Shown: positions 5,930 to 15,610 of the stretch, piece by piece
How the letters are laid out: each line of letters opens with the position of its first letter
How positions within the stretch are numbered: the first letter of the stretch is position 1
From: a virus
Length of the DNA: 44,943 bases
Strand: one strand, 5' to 3'
IMG/VR virus record: IMGVR_UViG_3300037485_000069
Coordinates: 1-44,943 of that record
Translations under genes and position numbers: made by a program
The notes under the pieces: model-generated
What the model saw: only the letters and a program-made list of their open reading frames with translations
The model's database searches: none
Told to the model about the DNA's origin: nothing

Positions 5930-8900
5930 ACTTCCTTACCTCTTCGGCCTGCTGAGCAAGGGTGGAAATGATCTGCTTCAGTCGATCAATCTCCATCTTC
6001 TTCTCCGCGCCTCCCATCGTAGCGTCCTTGGTGACAATGTTGATTTGCTGCCTAACGCTAGCCATAGACTTAGCCGTCTTGTCGTAGAACTTAGCAAGCG
6101 CGATCTTATCGCCTCGTTCCTCAAGGATGCGCTGAACCTTCTCAGAATCACCTGCTTCTGCATAGTGCCTCATGTCAGCAAACGCTTGGCTGATTTCTTT
6201 GTTGGAGTCGTAGAAGGCAGTGACGTACTTAGACTGCGCCGTGGGTAGTTCTTTGGCAAGGCCCAAGCTCAGGCGGTCAAGCCAGCGAGCATCAGGATAT
6301 TCACCTTCCCTAAATGGCGCAACTGCATAAGTAGATATAACCGCAGCAGTTCCACCCATCCATCCCAAATATGCTTTGATCATGTAGTCCATTTGCACAG
6401 GACTCATTTCAAACTTCTCAGGGAAAACTGTACTTACACCGCCAAGGACTTTGGCAAAAAAGCTGGTCGAATCAATTTGCCGTTCTTGCTTGGACAGTCG
6501 CTCAAGACCGGCAGACTCAATTGGCGCACCAGTGAAGCTGTCCTTGTTGGCGTAGATATCCAGCAGAGGCTTGATCATCTGCGGGGTGGGGTTCATGGAG
6601 AACGTATCCCACAGGGTACGGGACAGGCTGTCCGTGAACTGCTTACCCTCTGCGCCAGAGTCAAAGATTTGCTCAAGGGTCCGCTCAACTAGTGTACCGA
6701 ACGCGCCGATTTCAAACGGCTTCGGAACACGGTAGGCAACGTCCATCCCCGGCAGTTTGAACCACCAGAAGTTGTCACGGTCCCACTGATCGCGCTTCTT
6801 GAAGTCCTCGTCATCCTTGAAGGCAAGGTACAGAACAGCGGAGGCAAGGCCGACAGCAGCGGTCACGGTCAGGAATGCCTGAGCCTTTAGCTTGTCTTTT
6901 TTCTGTTGATCCTTTTCCTCTTCATTCAACTCTTTGCCAGTAGCGGTGTTATACAGAACCCTGTATGTAGGAATGATGCCGTCCCTACCAAGTTTGTATA
7001 AGCCTTGGATGCGGGCATTCATAAACGGTACAACCTGTGTCACCATCCTGAACGCAGGCCACGATCCTTGCATGGAAAAGTCCAGCAAGTCACGCGCCAT
7101 AAACGATGCCTCAAGGTGAGACATATCCTTATCTGTCATCTGTTTATACAGAGCAAGACGGTTAGCCGCTTCAGACTTGTTGCCCCACTCCTGATACTTA
7201 TCCCAAGTGACACGAAGCCCCTTGGAGATAAGGTTGTCTGAGTCAAGGATCGTATTGCGGCTAACGCCCTTATCAAGCAGGCGCTTAATCATTTTCGCTT
7301 GGTCGCCTTCATAAGCAGAGCCAAAGTTAAAGATCGCGCCGCCAGCCAAAGCGGAAATATAGGTGCGACTGTTAGGGTCAGACAGGCTAATGCCCTGACG
7401 GATGTTAGATATCGGGTCTTTCGCAAGCTCACTAACACCCATCGCCGCAACCGAGTCACGGATAAGGTTGTTTACCTTGAACGTAGGCGACAGGGTAACG
7501 CCGAACTGCAAGAGGTTCTTGAAGTCACGGGCCACATCAAGGAACTTACTCTTCGGGCCAAGGTAGCCAATAGAACTGATGGCTTCCATAAGAAGAGGTT
7601 CAGTCACTTTGAAGTACATGACTTGACCGTCCTTGACGATCTTTGCCATGCCAGCTTCGCTCTTAGTAACGCTAGGGCGAAGCTCGCCTTCCTTGTAAAG
7701 AACTTTACCGTTCTTGTCCTTTTCTTCTGGGTAAAGTTTTCCATTCTGGGTAGAGTAAACCTTGCCATCTTTCCACTCAAAACCGGGCTTGAGATTGGGA
7801 ACGGCAGCGTTTTGCTTCATCGCCGCTTCAAGCGTAGTCGTTGCGGCTTGGTTCTTCATCGAAGCGGAAAGGATATGGCTCCAGTTCCGCAGGATGTTTT
7901 CCATCAGGTCCCCAAACGGAGCTTCGCCACCCTTCAGTTCTTCTGAGAAGTCTTGACTGGTCAGGCCAGAATTACCTTGAACTGCCTCCAAGTCGCCGCC
8001 CTCCATCCTCCGATAGAAGGGGATGTAGTAGACATTAGAACTGAAGTCCTTGTAACCTTGTTCATTGATAAGCCCGTTCTGTAGGGCAACATCAAGAACG
8101 GACTTATTTATCGCATTCATTTCCTTTGCGACTGATTCATACACAGCCAATCGTGATTTGCCATTAAGCTCACCGGCTGAAAATTTTGCCCGGTTAGCAA
8201 TTAGCTTGTCCATGTTGGGAGCTTTGCTGCGCTTCGGTTCGGGCAAATTAAATTCACGGTTAAGCGCAACCCACATCAGGTAGCTATCCAACTCCTTGCC
8301 GACAGGCTCAAGAACTTTAAGCATCCCCTTTGTGTTTGCTCTGATGTTCAGCGCACCGCCATCATTGAACACATGGCCGTGCAGCATCAGTCCTTCCAGC
8401 GCCCCGTCAATGGACTTGGAAATACGGGCCTGCATATAAGCAACAGGGCTGTATTCCTTGATAGTGCGGTACTGGTCAGCAACGCCTTGGGCTACGCGCT
8501 GCCAGAACTTATCCTTCATCCCGTCAATTCGGTCTAGGACCGTCTTGTTCTGCGGGAAGAAGATAGGCTGAGTCATTGCACGCAAGTCTTCAGGGATGTG
8601 ATCAAGGCCGGTAGTCGGAACCTTTTGTTTTTGCAGAAGCTGCTGGGCTTTGGCGGTGGCTTTCTCTGCAACGGCAGTCAATCCTTTTGCCGGAGCTGCC
8701 TTAGCAGGAGCCCCACCCACTGCCGGTCCTGTTAGGTCGCTCTGAGGAACCCGTTTTCCCGGCAGGGGTGGAGCAATCTGCGCTTCTTGCTGATTGGCAC
8801 CTTCTTCAGTTGGTTCCTCAGCGGCGATCGCCTTATCTACAAGTTCTTTATCGGTAACTGTTTTACGGGGCTGCTTCTGCATAGCCAAACGATCAACAAG

Positions 8901-11684
8901 GTTCATCACCTCTGTCAATGCATTGGTGTTTTGAATGCCAAGCAAATCAGCAACAAGTTTTACAAACTGAGTCCAAGCACTCTTTTTACCACGATAAGGA
9001 ATCTGCATCAGCTCATACTGAAATTCAGGATTCGTCATCGCCTCAGCAGTGAACTCGCGTGCATTAGTAAGTCCGTAAGGAACAATGTATTTTTTACCGC
9101 CACGACCGGTAACATACTTAGCTTTACCAGACCGAAGCAATTCTTTCTTTACATGATCAAACAGCTTTTCAATTTGTAAAACAATTGGTTTTTGCCGCTC
9201 AGTTGGATATCGCTGCGCCTTTGATAGTAACGCATGGAGTGTTTCATGTGCATTCGTATGCTCATTACCTGCGTGCGATGGAATCATTTTTATTGAATCA
9301 TCGGCATACATATACACGCCAGCAATGTCAGGGTCCAACCTTCCCGGTTTACGCAAAGTAATCTTCGACGCAATTCCTCCACCTAGTTGCCCAATCCTAC
9401 GAATTGCCGGATTTGTACTAAGCTGCAAAGCCTTAGTCAGTTGGGTAAAATTACCAGCAGCATTTGCTGCACGCACTTCTGCCTTGTCAAAGACAATAGG
9501 CATCCGCTGCTCAAACTCTTGCAGGGTCTGAGGTTGAGTGGAAGTTGGTGGCGGCGGCTCTTCGCCCGGAGGTTCTTCGGGAGGCGCTTCAATTACGGGC
9601 GGCTGCTCCCCAAACTTCGGCACATCACGCGCCCCGCGTGGCTTTGATACTTCAGCGGAAACAATTCCAGGCGCACCAGTATTTGTATAGGTAAGAGGTT
9701 GAGGCTTCGAGGCTTTACGCTCTTGCTCAACAGCAAGCGCAACATCTTCTCTGGTAATGTTTCCAGACTCAAAGTCAGAAATAAACTTACGCGCAGCCGG
9801 AGTGTTAGTCCTACGCTGCACTTCAACGTAAGCGTTTACAGGGTCAATGATAGTCGGCGTTTCTGGCCGCGTAATCGCAGTCCTTGGCAAGTTTGTTGCG
9901 AACTTTGTCGGCACATCCAAGGATTGGATTGCAAACTTCCCCGTAGCGGTCGGGTGCGGAACAATAGTCAGGCTCTGAGGATCGCCGCCTTGATTGGCGA
10001 GCATATTCTTCATCACAAGCAAACGGTTCTTTGCCGCCCGCTCAGCCATTGGCCTGTTATCCACAAGTTTGGGAACAGGCTTGGGCTCTTCCGCAACAAC
10101 TTCCGCTGGTTTTAGCCCGGGAGTTACGGATGATTCACCCGTTGGCAGGCCAGCCTCAAGCCTACGCCTATCTACCTCAGCCTGCTTAGCGAGCAACTCT
10201 TCACGCGGAGTAACTTCAGGCGGAGCCTCAGCCATGCTTGGCCGCTCAGTAATCTCAGCAGGCGGAGCTTCAGGCGAAACAATTCCTTGCCTACGGTTCA
10301 GCTCAGCAATGCGTTCAGCATCAGCATCAATTTCTTTTTGCTGCCTGAGCAATCTTTCTTGAGTCATCCGCTCCGCATAGGCTCGCCCTTCGGCGTCATC
10401 CATACGGTACATACCAGCCAGAACATCGGCAGACTCTTCTGCACTGGGGGCCTGCTCCCTGCTAACGCCAGTCGTTTCCTCAACAATCTTTTGCTCAGGA
10501 GTGGCTTCAGCAACGGGTGCTTCGGTAACAGGTGGAATTGTTACCACCTCTGGAGCAGCAGCCTCAGGCGCAACAGGTGGAATTGTTTCCACTTCAGGCT
10601 TGGCCGCTTCTTCGGCCCGGTACTGCATCGTACCTCTAGCGCCGCCAACTGCACCGGGAGCAACTGACATTGCATAGGCGGCAGCAGCAGAGTCAATGTA
10701 TTCCTTAAGCGCAGCAGCATCATCAAGAGACAGCTTCGCACCGTACCGTTCTGCAACGGCTTGAATAACTTCAGTGGGAGCTTCTTTAGTTCCTGCCAGC
10801 GCAATGCTCTTGGCAATATTCATCACCAAGCTCTTGCCGGGTGCATCCATTCCTTTGAGAGCACCAAGGCCGATCTTGTCGCTTATGAACTCAGCAACAC
10901 CGGAAACGGCAGCAGCAGGAAGGACTCGGCTAAGTTCAATATCAGAAGCCGTACCGCCCTGAGTCTGCGCTTCTTCTACTGCCCTGCTGGTTGTTTGGCC
11001 TGCGCCATAGAAGCCTGCCTGAGTTCCAAGCGCAGCAGCCTGACCGCGAGCGGCGTACTTAGCGCCAATCTCAGCAGCGACTTTGCTTGCTTCTTTTGCA
11101 AAGAAGTCCTTAGCAGCTTCTTCACCTTGTTCTTTGATGACCTGCTCGGCGGCTTCTTTAATGCCACGCTTGGCAAGCTCACGCGCAACAAGGCCAGTAC
11201 CAGCACCAATCGCAGTGCCAGCTCCCGGCGCGGCAGCAGTACCAGCCAATGCACCAGCACCAGTAACAGCCAAAGCCTCAAGGATATTTGCTGCACCAGA
11301 ACCCGCTTGGTAAGGAAGCCATTCCGTCAGAACAGAACCAACACCCTTGGCCAATGCATCTGAGAATGACCCGCGCTCAGGAGTTGCCAATCCCTGCTGG
11401 GCAGTCTGAGCCTCAGCCATAGAAGCGCGACCGCTTTCAATCAGCCCCTTGGAGATGTCACCTTCACCGATAGCGCGTTCAGCAGCGACACCGGCAAGCG
11501 TCTTAATGCCACCGAATGTTTCCTGAAGCTGAGGGAGGTAAGACTTAAAGCCCGAGACAAATGCATTGTCCTGTGCGGGCGCTGCACCAATCATCCTCTT
11601 AACAGTAGCCTGAATTACGCTAGGGTCTGTTCCATCTGGAAATTCAAGAACTCTTCCGTCCGCCAATTCAGCTTCGATGGGCAT
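5916..11684 (-). CDS. Giant polyvalent virion protein with HExxH peptidase motif (1922 aa)
   Basis: This is the largest and last gene of the structural module, probably an internal protein injected with the DNA. The N-terminus has the short motif GRVLEFPDGTDPSVIQ seen in other giant phage proteins. Residues about 125-165 are Ala/Gly-rich and could insert in membranes, and residues 360-730 are Pro/Glu-rich linkers. H813-E-T-L-H817 plus E881 (REFTAEAM) form a likely gluzincin-type zinc peptidase site. From about 1395 to 1790 the sequence (VNNLIRDS, VPFMNARIQGLYKLGR, FWWFKLPGMDVAYRVPKPFE) resembles the large polyvalent protein domain LPD38, with one membrane-like helix near 1600-1622. The C-terminus is a coiled coil. 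The peptidase might trim cell-wall or host proteins at entry. The fold assignments are from memory. Confidence 0.85.
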   Translation of the reverse strand: MPIEAELADGRVLEFPDGTDPSVIQATVKRMIGAAPAQDNAFVSGFKSYLPQLQETFGGIKTLAGVAAERAIGEGDISKGLIESGRASMAEAQTAQQGLATPERGSFSDALAKGVGSVLTEWLPYQAGSGAANILEALAVTGAGALAGTAAAPGAGTAIGAGTGLVARELAKRGIKEAAEQVIKEQGEEAAKDFFAKEASKVAAEIGAKYAARGQAAALGTQAGFYGAGQTTSRAVEEAQTQGGTASDIELSRVLPAAAVSGVAEFISDKIGLGALKGMDAPGKSLVMNIAKSIALAGTKEAPTEVIQAVAERYGAKLSLDDAAALKEYIDSAAAAYAMSVAPGAVGGARGTMQYRAEEAAKPEVETIPPVAPEAAAPEVVTIPPVTEAPVAEATPEQKIVEETTGVSREQAPSAEESADVLAGMYRMDDAEGRAYAERMTQERLLRQQKEIDADAERIAELNRRQGIVSPEAPPAEITERPSMAEAPPEVTPREELLAKQAEVDRRRLEAGLPTGESSVTPGLKPAEVVAEEPKPVPKLVDNRPMAERAAKNRLLVMKNMLANQGGDPQSLTIVPHPTATGKFAIQSLDVPTKFATNLPRTAITRPETPTIIDPVNAYVEVQRRTNTPAARKFISDFESGNITREDVALAVEQERKASKPQPLTYTNTGAPGIVSAEVSKPRGARDVPKFGEQPPVIEAPPEEPPGEEPPPPTSTQPQTLQEFEQRMPIVFDKAEVRAANAAGNFTQLTKALQLSTNPAIRRIGQLGGGIASKITLRKPGRLDPDIAGVYMYADDSIKMIPSHAGNEHTNAHETLHALLSKAQRYPTERQKPIVLQIEKLFDHVKKELLRSGKAKYVTGRGGKKYIVPYGLTNAREFTAEAMTNPEFQYELMQIPYRGKKSAWTQFVKLVADLLGIQNTNALTEVMNLVDRLAMQKQPRKTVTDKELVDKAIAAEEPTEEGANQQEAQIAPPLPGKRVPQSDLTGPAVGGAPAKAAPAKGLTAVAEKATAKAQQLLQKQKVPTTGLDHIPEDLRAMTQPIFFPQNKTVLDRIDGMKDKFWQRVAQGVADQYRTIKEYSPVAYMQARISKSIDGALEGLMLHGHVFNDGGALNIRANTKGMLKVLEPVGKELDSYLMWVALNREFNLPEPKRSKAPNMDKLIANRAKFSAGELNGKSRLAVYESVAKEMNAINKSVLDVALQNGLINEQGYKDFSSNVYYIPFYRRMEGGDLEAVQGNSGLTSQDFSEELKGGEAPFGDLMENILRNWSHILSASMKNQAATTTLEAAMKQNAAVPNLKPGFEWKDGKVYSTQNGKLYPEEKDKNGKVLYKEGELRPSVTKSEAGMAKIVKDGQVMYFKVTEPLLMEAISSIGYLGPKSKFLDVARDFKNLLQFGVTLSPTFKVNNLIRDSVAAMGVSELAKDPISNIRQGISLSDPNSRTYISALAGGAIFNFGSAYEGDQAKMIKRLLDKGVSRNTILDSDNLISKGLRVTWDKYQEWGNKSEAANRLALYKQMTDKDMSHLEASFMARDLLDFSMQGSWPAFRMVTQVVPFMNARIQGLYKLGRDGIIPTYRVLYNTATGKELNEEEKDQQKKDKLKAQAFLTVTAAVGLASAVLYLAFKDDEDFKKRDQWDRDNFWWFKLPGMDVAYRVPKPFEIGAFGTLVERTLEQIFDSGAEGKQFTDSLSRTLWDTFSMNPTPQMIKPLLDIYANKDSFTGAPIESAGLERLSKQERQIDSTSFFAKVLGGVSTVFPEKFEMSPVQMDYMIKAYLGWMGGTAAVISTYAVAPFREGEYPDARWLDRLSLGLAKELPTAQSKYVTAFYDSNKEISQAFADMRHYAEAGDSEKVQRILEERGDKIALAKFYDKTAKSMASVRQQINIVTKDATMGGAEKKMEIDRLKQIISTLAQQAEEVRKSMKK

Positions 11685-11692
11685 ATGCTATC

Positions 11693-13333
11693 TCACTTAA
11701 TTTGGTTGCCTTGTGCATCAAAACGAATGCGATTGGCAGGGGCAGGTTCAAGACCACTCATTGTAGCCAACCTTGCGGTGACTTGATCAAGCATTCCTTG
11801 CAGTTCTGCCCTGCGGGGAGCCGGAAGAGAAATGTTTTCCAACTGACTTGTCAGGTTTGTTTGCAACTTTGCAAGTTCAGCCAAGTCCTGCCTTTCTCCA
11901 GCAACAGGGCCAGCCTTTGCGCGAACGGCTTTTGCATACTCTTCAGGATTCTTGATGGCAAACATCAGCTCCTGCATATTTGCTGGCATCTCTGAAGCGC
12001 GTTCGCCAGCAGCGGTAAGTTCAGCTTGCTTACCAAACAAACCAATCTTAGCTTCTTGCATCTTGTTAAATGCAGCGTTAGCAGTTTCGCGGCTGGCTTC
12101 TGCTCCGGCATAGTCACCCATAGCCTCTTGCCGCCTAGCCATATCCAAGGCTCGGCGAGCAGTAGCCATTGCAATCATTTGCTCACGCTGCTTACCGCGA
12201 GAAGCCTCTGATTCACGGGCGATCTTTTCTTCTTCATTACCAAGCGCGGAACCTGTTCCTGCTAGAAGTTCACCAAGATGCATGGCTTTGCGCGGAGGAT
12301 TTAGGATGCCTTGAAGCAATGCATTTTGCATTTGCGCTTTCTGTCGCCCGGGAATACCTGCGCGGGTTTCTGCATCAAATGCCTCAAGCTCCTTTAGGCG
12401 AGCCTCTTCAGCCGCACCGGCATCAGTAGGAAGACCCATCGAGCGAAGGTATTCCATCCGCTTTTGAGCAATTTGCTGCGGAGTCTTTTCCTCCGGAGTA
12501 CGCATTTCTTTTATTGCTGCTTCGCTTTTGCTGAACAAATTACTCAGGTCGCTCGGCGCTCTTTGCGGAGGCAAAGCCGAAGGGATACCAACTTCAGGAG
12601 GTGCGGCAGAAGGTTGGCGACCTTGCGGCGCAGCGTTAATTTGTGCATAGAGTTGGTTAATTTCTTGTGCAAGACGAGCCCTGTTTTCCGGGTCAAGCGT
12701 TTGGTCATTCTTGAGAATGGTTGCCAATTGGTTAATGCGGCGCACAGGATCAGTGGAATCTGTTTCAAACCTTGCTGGTGCAATTGTCTTTGGGGCAGCA
12801 ACTTGTTGTGGCAACTCATATGGACGCCCAAGCATCTCAGCGGTAAGTCGTTTATGCTCTTCGCGCTGCCGTTCTTTTATGATGCGGACTCGTTCTTCAT
12901 CCCGAAGTCTTGCCTCTTCACTGTCACCAAGATCAAATTCACCGCCCGCTGCATACCCAATGATCCCACCATCGGCGTACTCGTAATCATCCACGGGCAA
13001 GGAAGCAATGCCACCTTCTGCCATCATCGGAGGCTGAGGTTGAGCTTGCGCCAGCATTTGAGCGGTCTGCTGCTCTTGCATATTCTGAGCAACGCTAGGA
13101 GCAGCTTGTTGCGTCTGCTGCAAGACACCCGGCAACCCTTGTTGCGGAGGCGGCATACCTTGGGGGGGAGGGGGCATCATCCCCTGCGGAGAACCGGGTT
13201 GCATGGCTTGGGGAGGAACACCCGCTTGCTGCATGATCCCAGCAGCTACAGTTGGTTGACCTTGAGGGGTAACTTTCTTGGCAACTGACATCAAGCTCAG
13301 AAGGGCCGGGTCAAATTGAGACTGTTGATACAT
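11693..13333 (-). CDS. Virion protein, Gln/Pro/Met-rich start and GG motifs (546 aa)
   Basis: The gene sits between two other large virion genes with 8 to 9 bp spacers. Residues 20-105 are a low-complexity Gln/Pro/Met region. At 105-131 lie three GG motifs (AEGGIASL, YADGGIIGY, AAGGEF) of a type shared with other virion proteins here. The rest is long charged helix (EARLRDEERVRIIKERQREE and similar), giving coiled-coil potential. It is likely part of the injected core or the tail interior. No enzyme motif is visible. Confidence 0.75.
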   Translation of the reverse strand: MYQQSQFDPALLSLMSVAKKVTPQGQPTVAAGIMQQAGVPPQAMQPGSPQGMMPPPPQGMPPPQQGLPGVLQQTQQAAPSVAQNMQEQQTAQMLAQAQPQPPMMAEGGIASLPVDDYEYADGGIIGYAAGGEFDLGDSEEARLRDEERVRIIKERQREEHKRLTAEMLGRPYELPQQVAAPKTIAPARFETDSTDPVRRINQLATILKNDQTLDPENRARLAQEINQLYAQINAAPQGRQPSAAPPEVGIPSALPPQRAPSDLSNLFSKSEAAIKEMRTPEEKTPQQIAQKRMEYLRSMGLPTDAGAAEEARLKELEAFDAETRAGIPGRQKAQMQNALLQGILNPPRKAMHLGELLAGTGSALGNEEEKIARESEASRGKQREQMIAMATARRALDMARRQEAMGDYAGAEASRETANAAFNKMQEAKIGLFGKQAELTAAGERASEMPANMQELMFAIKNPEEYAKAVRAKAGPVAGERQDLAELAKLQTNLTSQLENISLPAPRRAELQGMLDQVTARLATMSGLEPAPANRIRFDAQGNQIK

Positions 13334-13342
13334 GGCAGTTCC

Positions 13343-15598
13343 TTAAGGCGTGGTCGTACCAAAAATATTGCCGTACATACCTTCAAAGTATGTCTTTAGC
13401 TCAGGATACGTTTTAGCCAACCCAGCAAGACCTTGGATCATTTCAGTGCTAAGGGTCGGGGCCGGAGCAGAAGGGCCTTGTTCAACAGGCAGACCACCCA
13501 GCAGACCTTGTTTATACTGCTGCATCTTAAGATCGTAACCGCGCTGCTCATTGAATTGAGCAAGGTCAGCGGCAATCTTGTCAGCTTCAATTCCTCTTTG
13601 CGTACCGCCTGCCCTTAGCTGCGCTTCAAGTCCAGCAAGACCGTAACGGGATTCTTCTCCAGCCAATGATCCAAGGGCTTGAGCAGCATTAGACTTAGCC
13701 TTGAGGGTATCTAGACCGTAGGCCGCGCCAAACTGCTTGGATTCCTCAGAAGCCTTTTGAGCCGCCAAATCATATTCAGCCTGCCTAGCTGCTGCATCGG
13801 ATTGCTTGGTATAGCCGTATTGCTTGGAAAGCTCAGATGCCTCTTGCGCGGTCACGCCATATTTGGCTTGAAGCTCATTGGCGCTCATGCCCTGGGTATA
13901 GCCATACTGCCTAGAAAGCTCACCCAAGCGCTGCGCTTCAACACTAGCGGCAGACTCATCAAGGCGCTGTTTCATCGCCCTATCGTATGCATTCTGCAAG
14001 CCTTTGGATTTAATATCACCGATCTGCGTACCAAGATTACGTGCCAGTTCAGCCCGCATGATGGCATCCCGGCTACCACCAAAAGCACCAGCTTGAGCCA
14101 GTTTAGCCTGTTGCCCCATCCCGGTAATCTGAGCCGCACGCCTAGCTTCACGGGCTTCAATGTCCGAGACATTCTGCGTAAACGAGTTCATGTAGTCTTC
14201 AACAGACTTTACTTCACCCAGCCCGGTGTTAAACACCGCTGTTTTATATGCGTCAGGAGCCGTGTATTGATTGGTGAACTGCGTAGCTTGATAGTCGGCA
14301 GGGGCAGTGTATGGGTTTGTAAACGATGTCGGGCTGTAGCCTAGTTCGCCCATCTTATTAGCGGTATCAGTCAGCATCGTAGATGCCGTACCAAACCCAG
14401 AGGGTGCCGACCAATTTTTGTACCCATCAAATGCTTGCTTTTGCAGGTCTGACTGCCCAGCGCTCAAAGCCCCGGTGTAAGCTTGATAGGGCATATTTGC
14501 CGCAGCAAAACCCTTGGAAACAAAGTCCTGCACATATGGTGTAGCCCATGCAGCAATATTGGTATTGATAGGGGCAGCAGTAGCGCCACCTTCTACAAAC
14601 GCAATTGCACCACCGCCTGCGTACCCAGCAATGCCACCCGGAGCGTACTTCTCAGGCTTGATCTGCTTGCCTTGCTTCTTGGTGCCAGTACGCGCTTGAC
14701 GCACACGGTCCATCATGGCGTAGAGAACTTTGGCCCCCTTCTTGGGGTCGCCTTTGCCTAACGCTGCAACTTTTTCAGGGGACACAAGCGCCTCCTCATT
14801 GGCAACCTTAGCGGGTTGCCTGCCTTCAATAGTGGTGTCGATAGAGTCGCTCATGCCGTCGCCCTTACCCTTGATCGGGGTAGCGCCCAGCTTCTTAGCC
14901 AAGAACTCAAGACCGGCTTCGCTGCTGCCATTGCCAAAATGGGAGACAACATCTGCAGGGATAACGAAGGCTCCATCGCGCAGCCCGCCAGCAGCCAACC
15001 CCATGATCCCGCCTTGAGCGGCGGTGCGTGGTCCGTAGGTAGTTGGTGTAAACCGTTGCTGCCCCATAGCGCCTTGACCCGGAGCGGATGGAGCTTGAGC
15101 AAGTTGAGTCCGCGTAGCAGTCAAATTTGGATCAGCGGTCCACTTGCCAGCCTGTACGGAAGCAGCTTTCCTAGCTTTACGGCCAGCAAGGATGTCTTTA
15201 ACAGTCCATCCTGCCGCAAGCATCTTGGCAATGTCCTCTTTCTTGAGGTTGCCGACAAGTTTAGCAATTGTATTGATTAGCCCGCTGCCAGAAAGATCGG
15301 CGTTTGAGGTGCCTTTGTTGTATGTAATGCCTTGGCTGGGGCTGTAATCAAAGTCTTGAACTCGCAGCCCTTCTTGTGAACCGCCCGTATAACGAAAACC
15401 ATCGCCAACAGAATATGAAAAATCATCTGTATTAAGCCCTTCCCCAGAATCTTTGCTGGAGCCTAGGCTGTAATCAACCTTTTTATACGGGTCATCAAAA
15501 GAGTAATCATAGGTATCAGCGCTGGATGGCTCATAATTAAGGCCTTCTCCGCTTCCGCCAAGCCCGTAGTCAACGCTGAAATCATATTCATTGCTCAT
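13343..15598 (-). CDS. Virion protein with acidic repeat start and GG motifs (751 aa)
   Basis: The first 100 residues are acidic and Tyr/Gly-rich with three loose repeats (SGEGLN-x-DF-YS like). GG motifs appear near 195-205 (AQGGIMGLAAGG) and 318-338 (YAPGGIAGYAGGG). Residues 205-290 form a compact segment (GAFVIPADVVSHFGNGSSEA, ALVSPEKVAALGKGD). The second half is Ala/Gln-rich helix with spaced QYGYT repeats. A GGAG ribosome site lies before the ATG. The protein is probably an injected or core protein. The family is unknown to me beyond similar unnamed phage proteins. Confidence 0.75.
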   Translation of the reverse strand: MSNEYDFSVDYGLGGSGEGLNYEPSSADTYDYSFDDPYKKVDYSLGSSKDSGEGLNTDDFSYSVGDGFRYTGGSQEGLRVQDFDYSPSQGITYNKGTSNADLSGSGLINTIAKLVGNLKKEDIAKMLAAGWTVKDILAGRKARKAASVQAGKWTADPNLTATRTQLAQAPSAPGQGAMGQQRFTPTTYGPRTAAQGGIMGLAAGGLRDGAFVIPADVVSHFGNGSSEAGLEFLAKKLGATPIKGKGDGMSDSIDTTIEGRQPAKVANEEALVSPEKVAALGKGDPKKGAKVLYAMMDRVRQARTGTKKQGKQIKPEKYAPGGIAGYAGGGAIAFVEGGATAAPINTNIAAWATPYVQDFVSKGFAAANMPYQAYTGALSAGQSDLQKQAFDGYKNWSAPSGFGTASTMLTDTANKMGELGYSPTSFTNPYTAPADYQATQFTNQYTAPDAYKTAVFNTGLGEVKSVEDYMNSFTQNVSDIEAREARRAAQITGMGQQAKLAQAGAFGGSRDAIMRAELARNLGTQIGDIKSKGLQNAYDRAMKQRLDESAASVEAQRLGELSRQYGYTQGMSANELQAKYGVTAQEASELSKQYGYTKQSDAAARQAEYDLAAQKASEESKQFGAAYGLDTLKAKSNAAQALGSLAGEESRYGLAGLEAQLRAGGTQRGIEADKIAADLAQFNEQRGYDLKMQQYKQGLLGGLPVEQGPSAPAPTLSTEMIQGLAGLAKTYPELKTYFEGMYGNIFGTTTP

Positions 15599-15610
15599 GT
15601 TTAACTCCGG

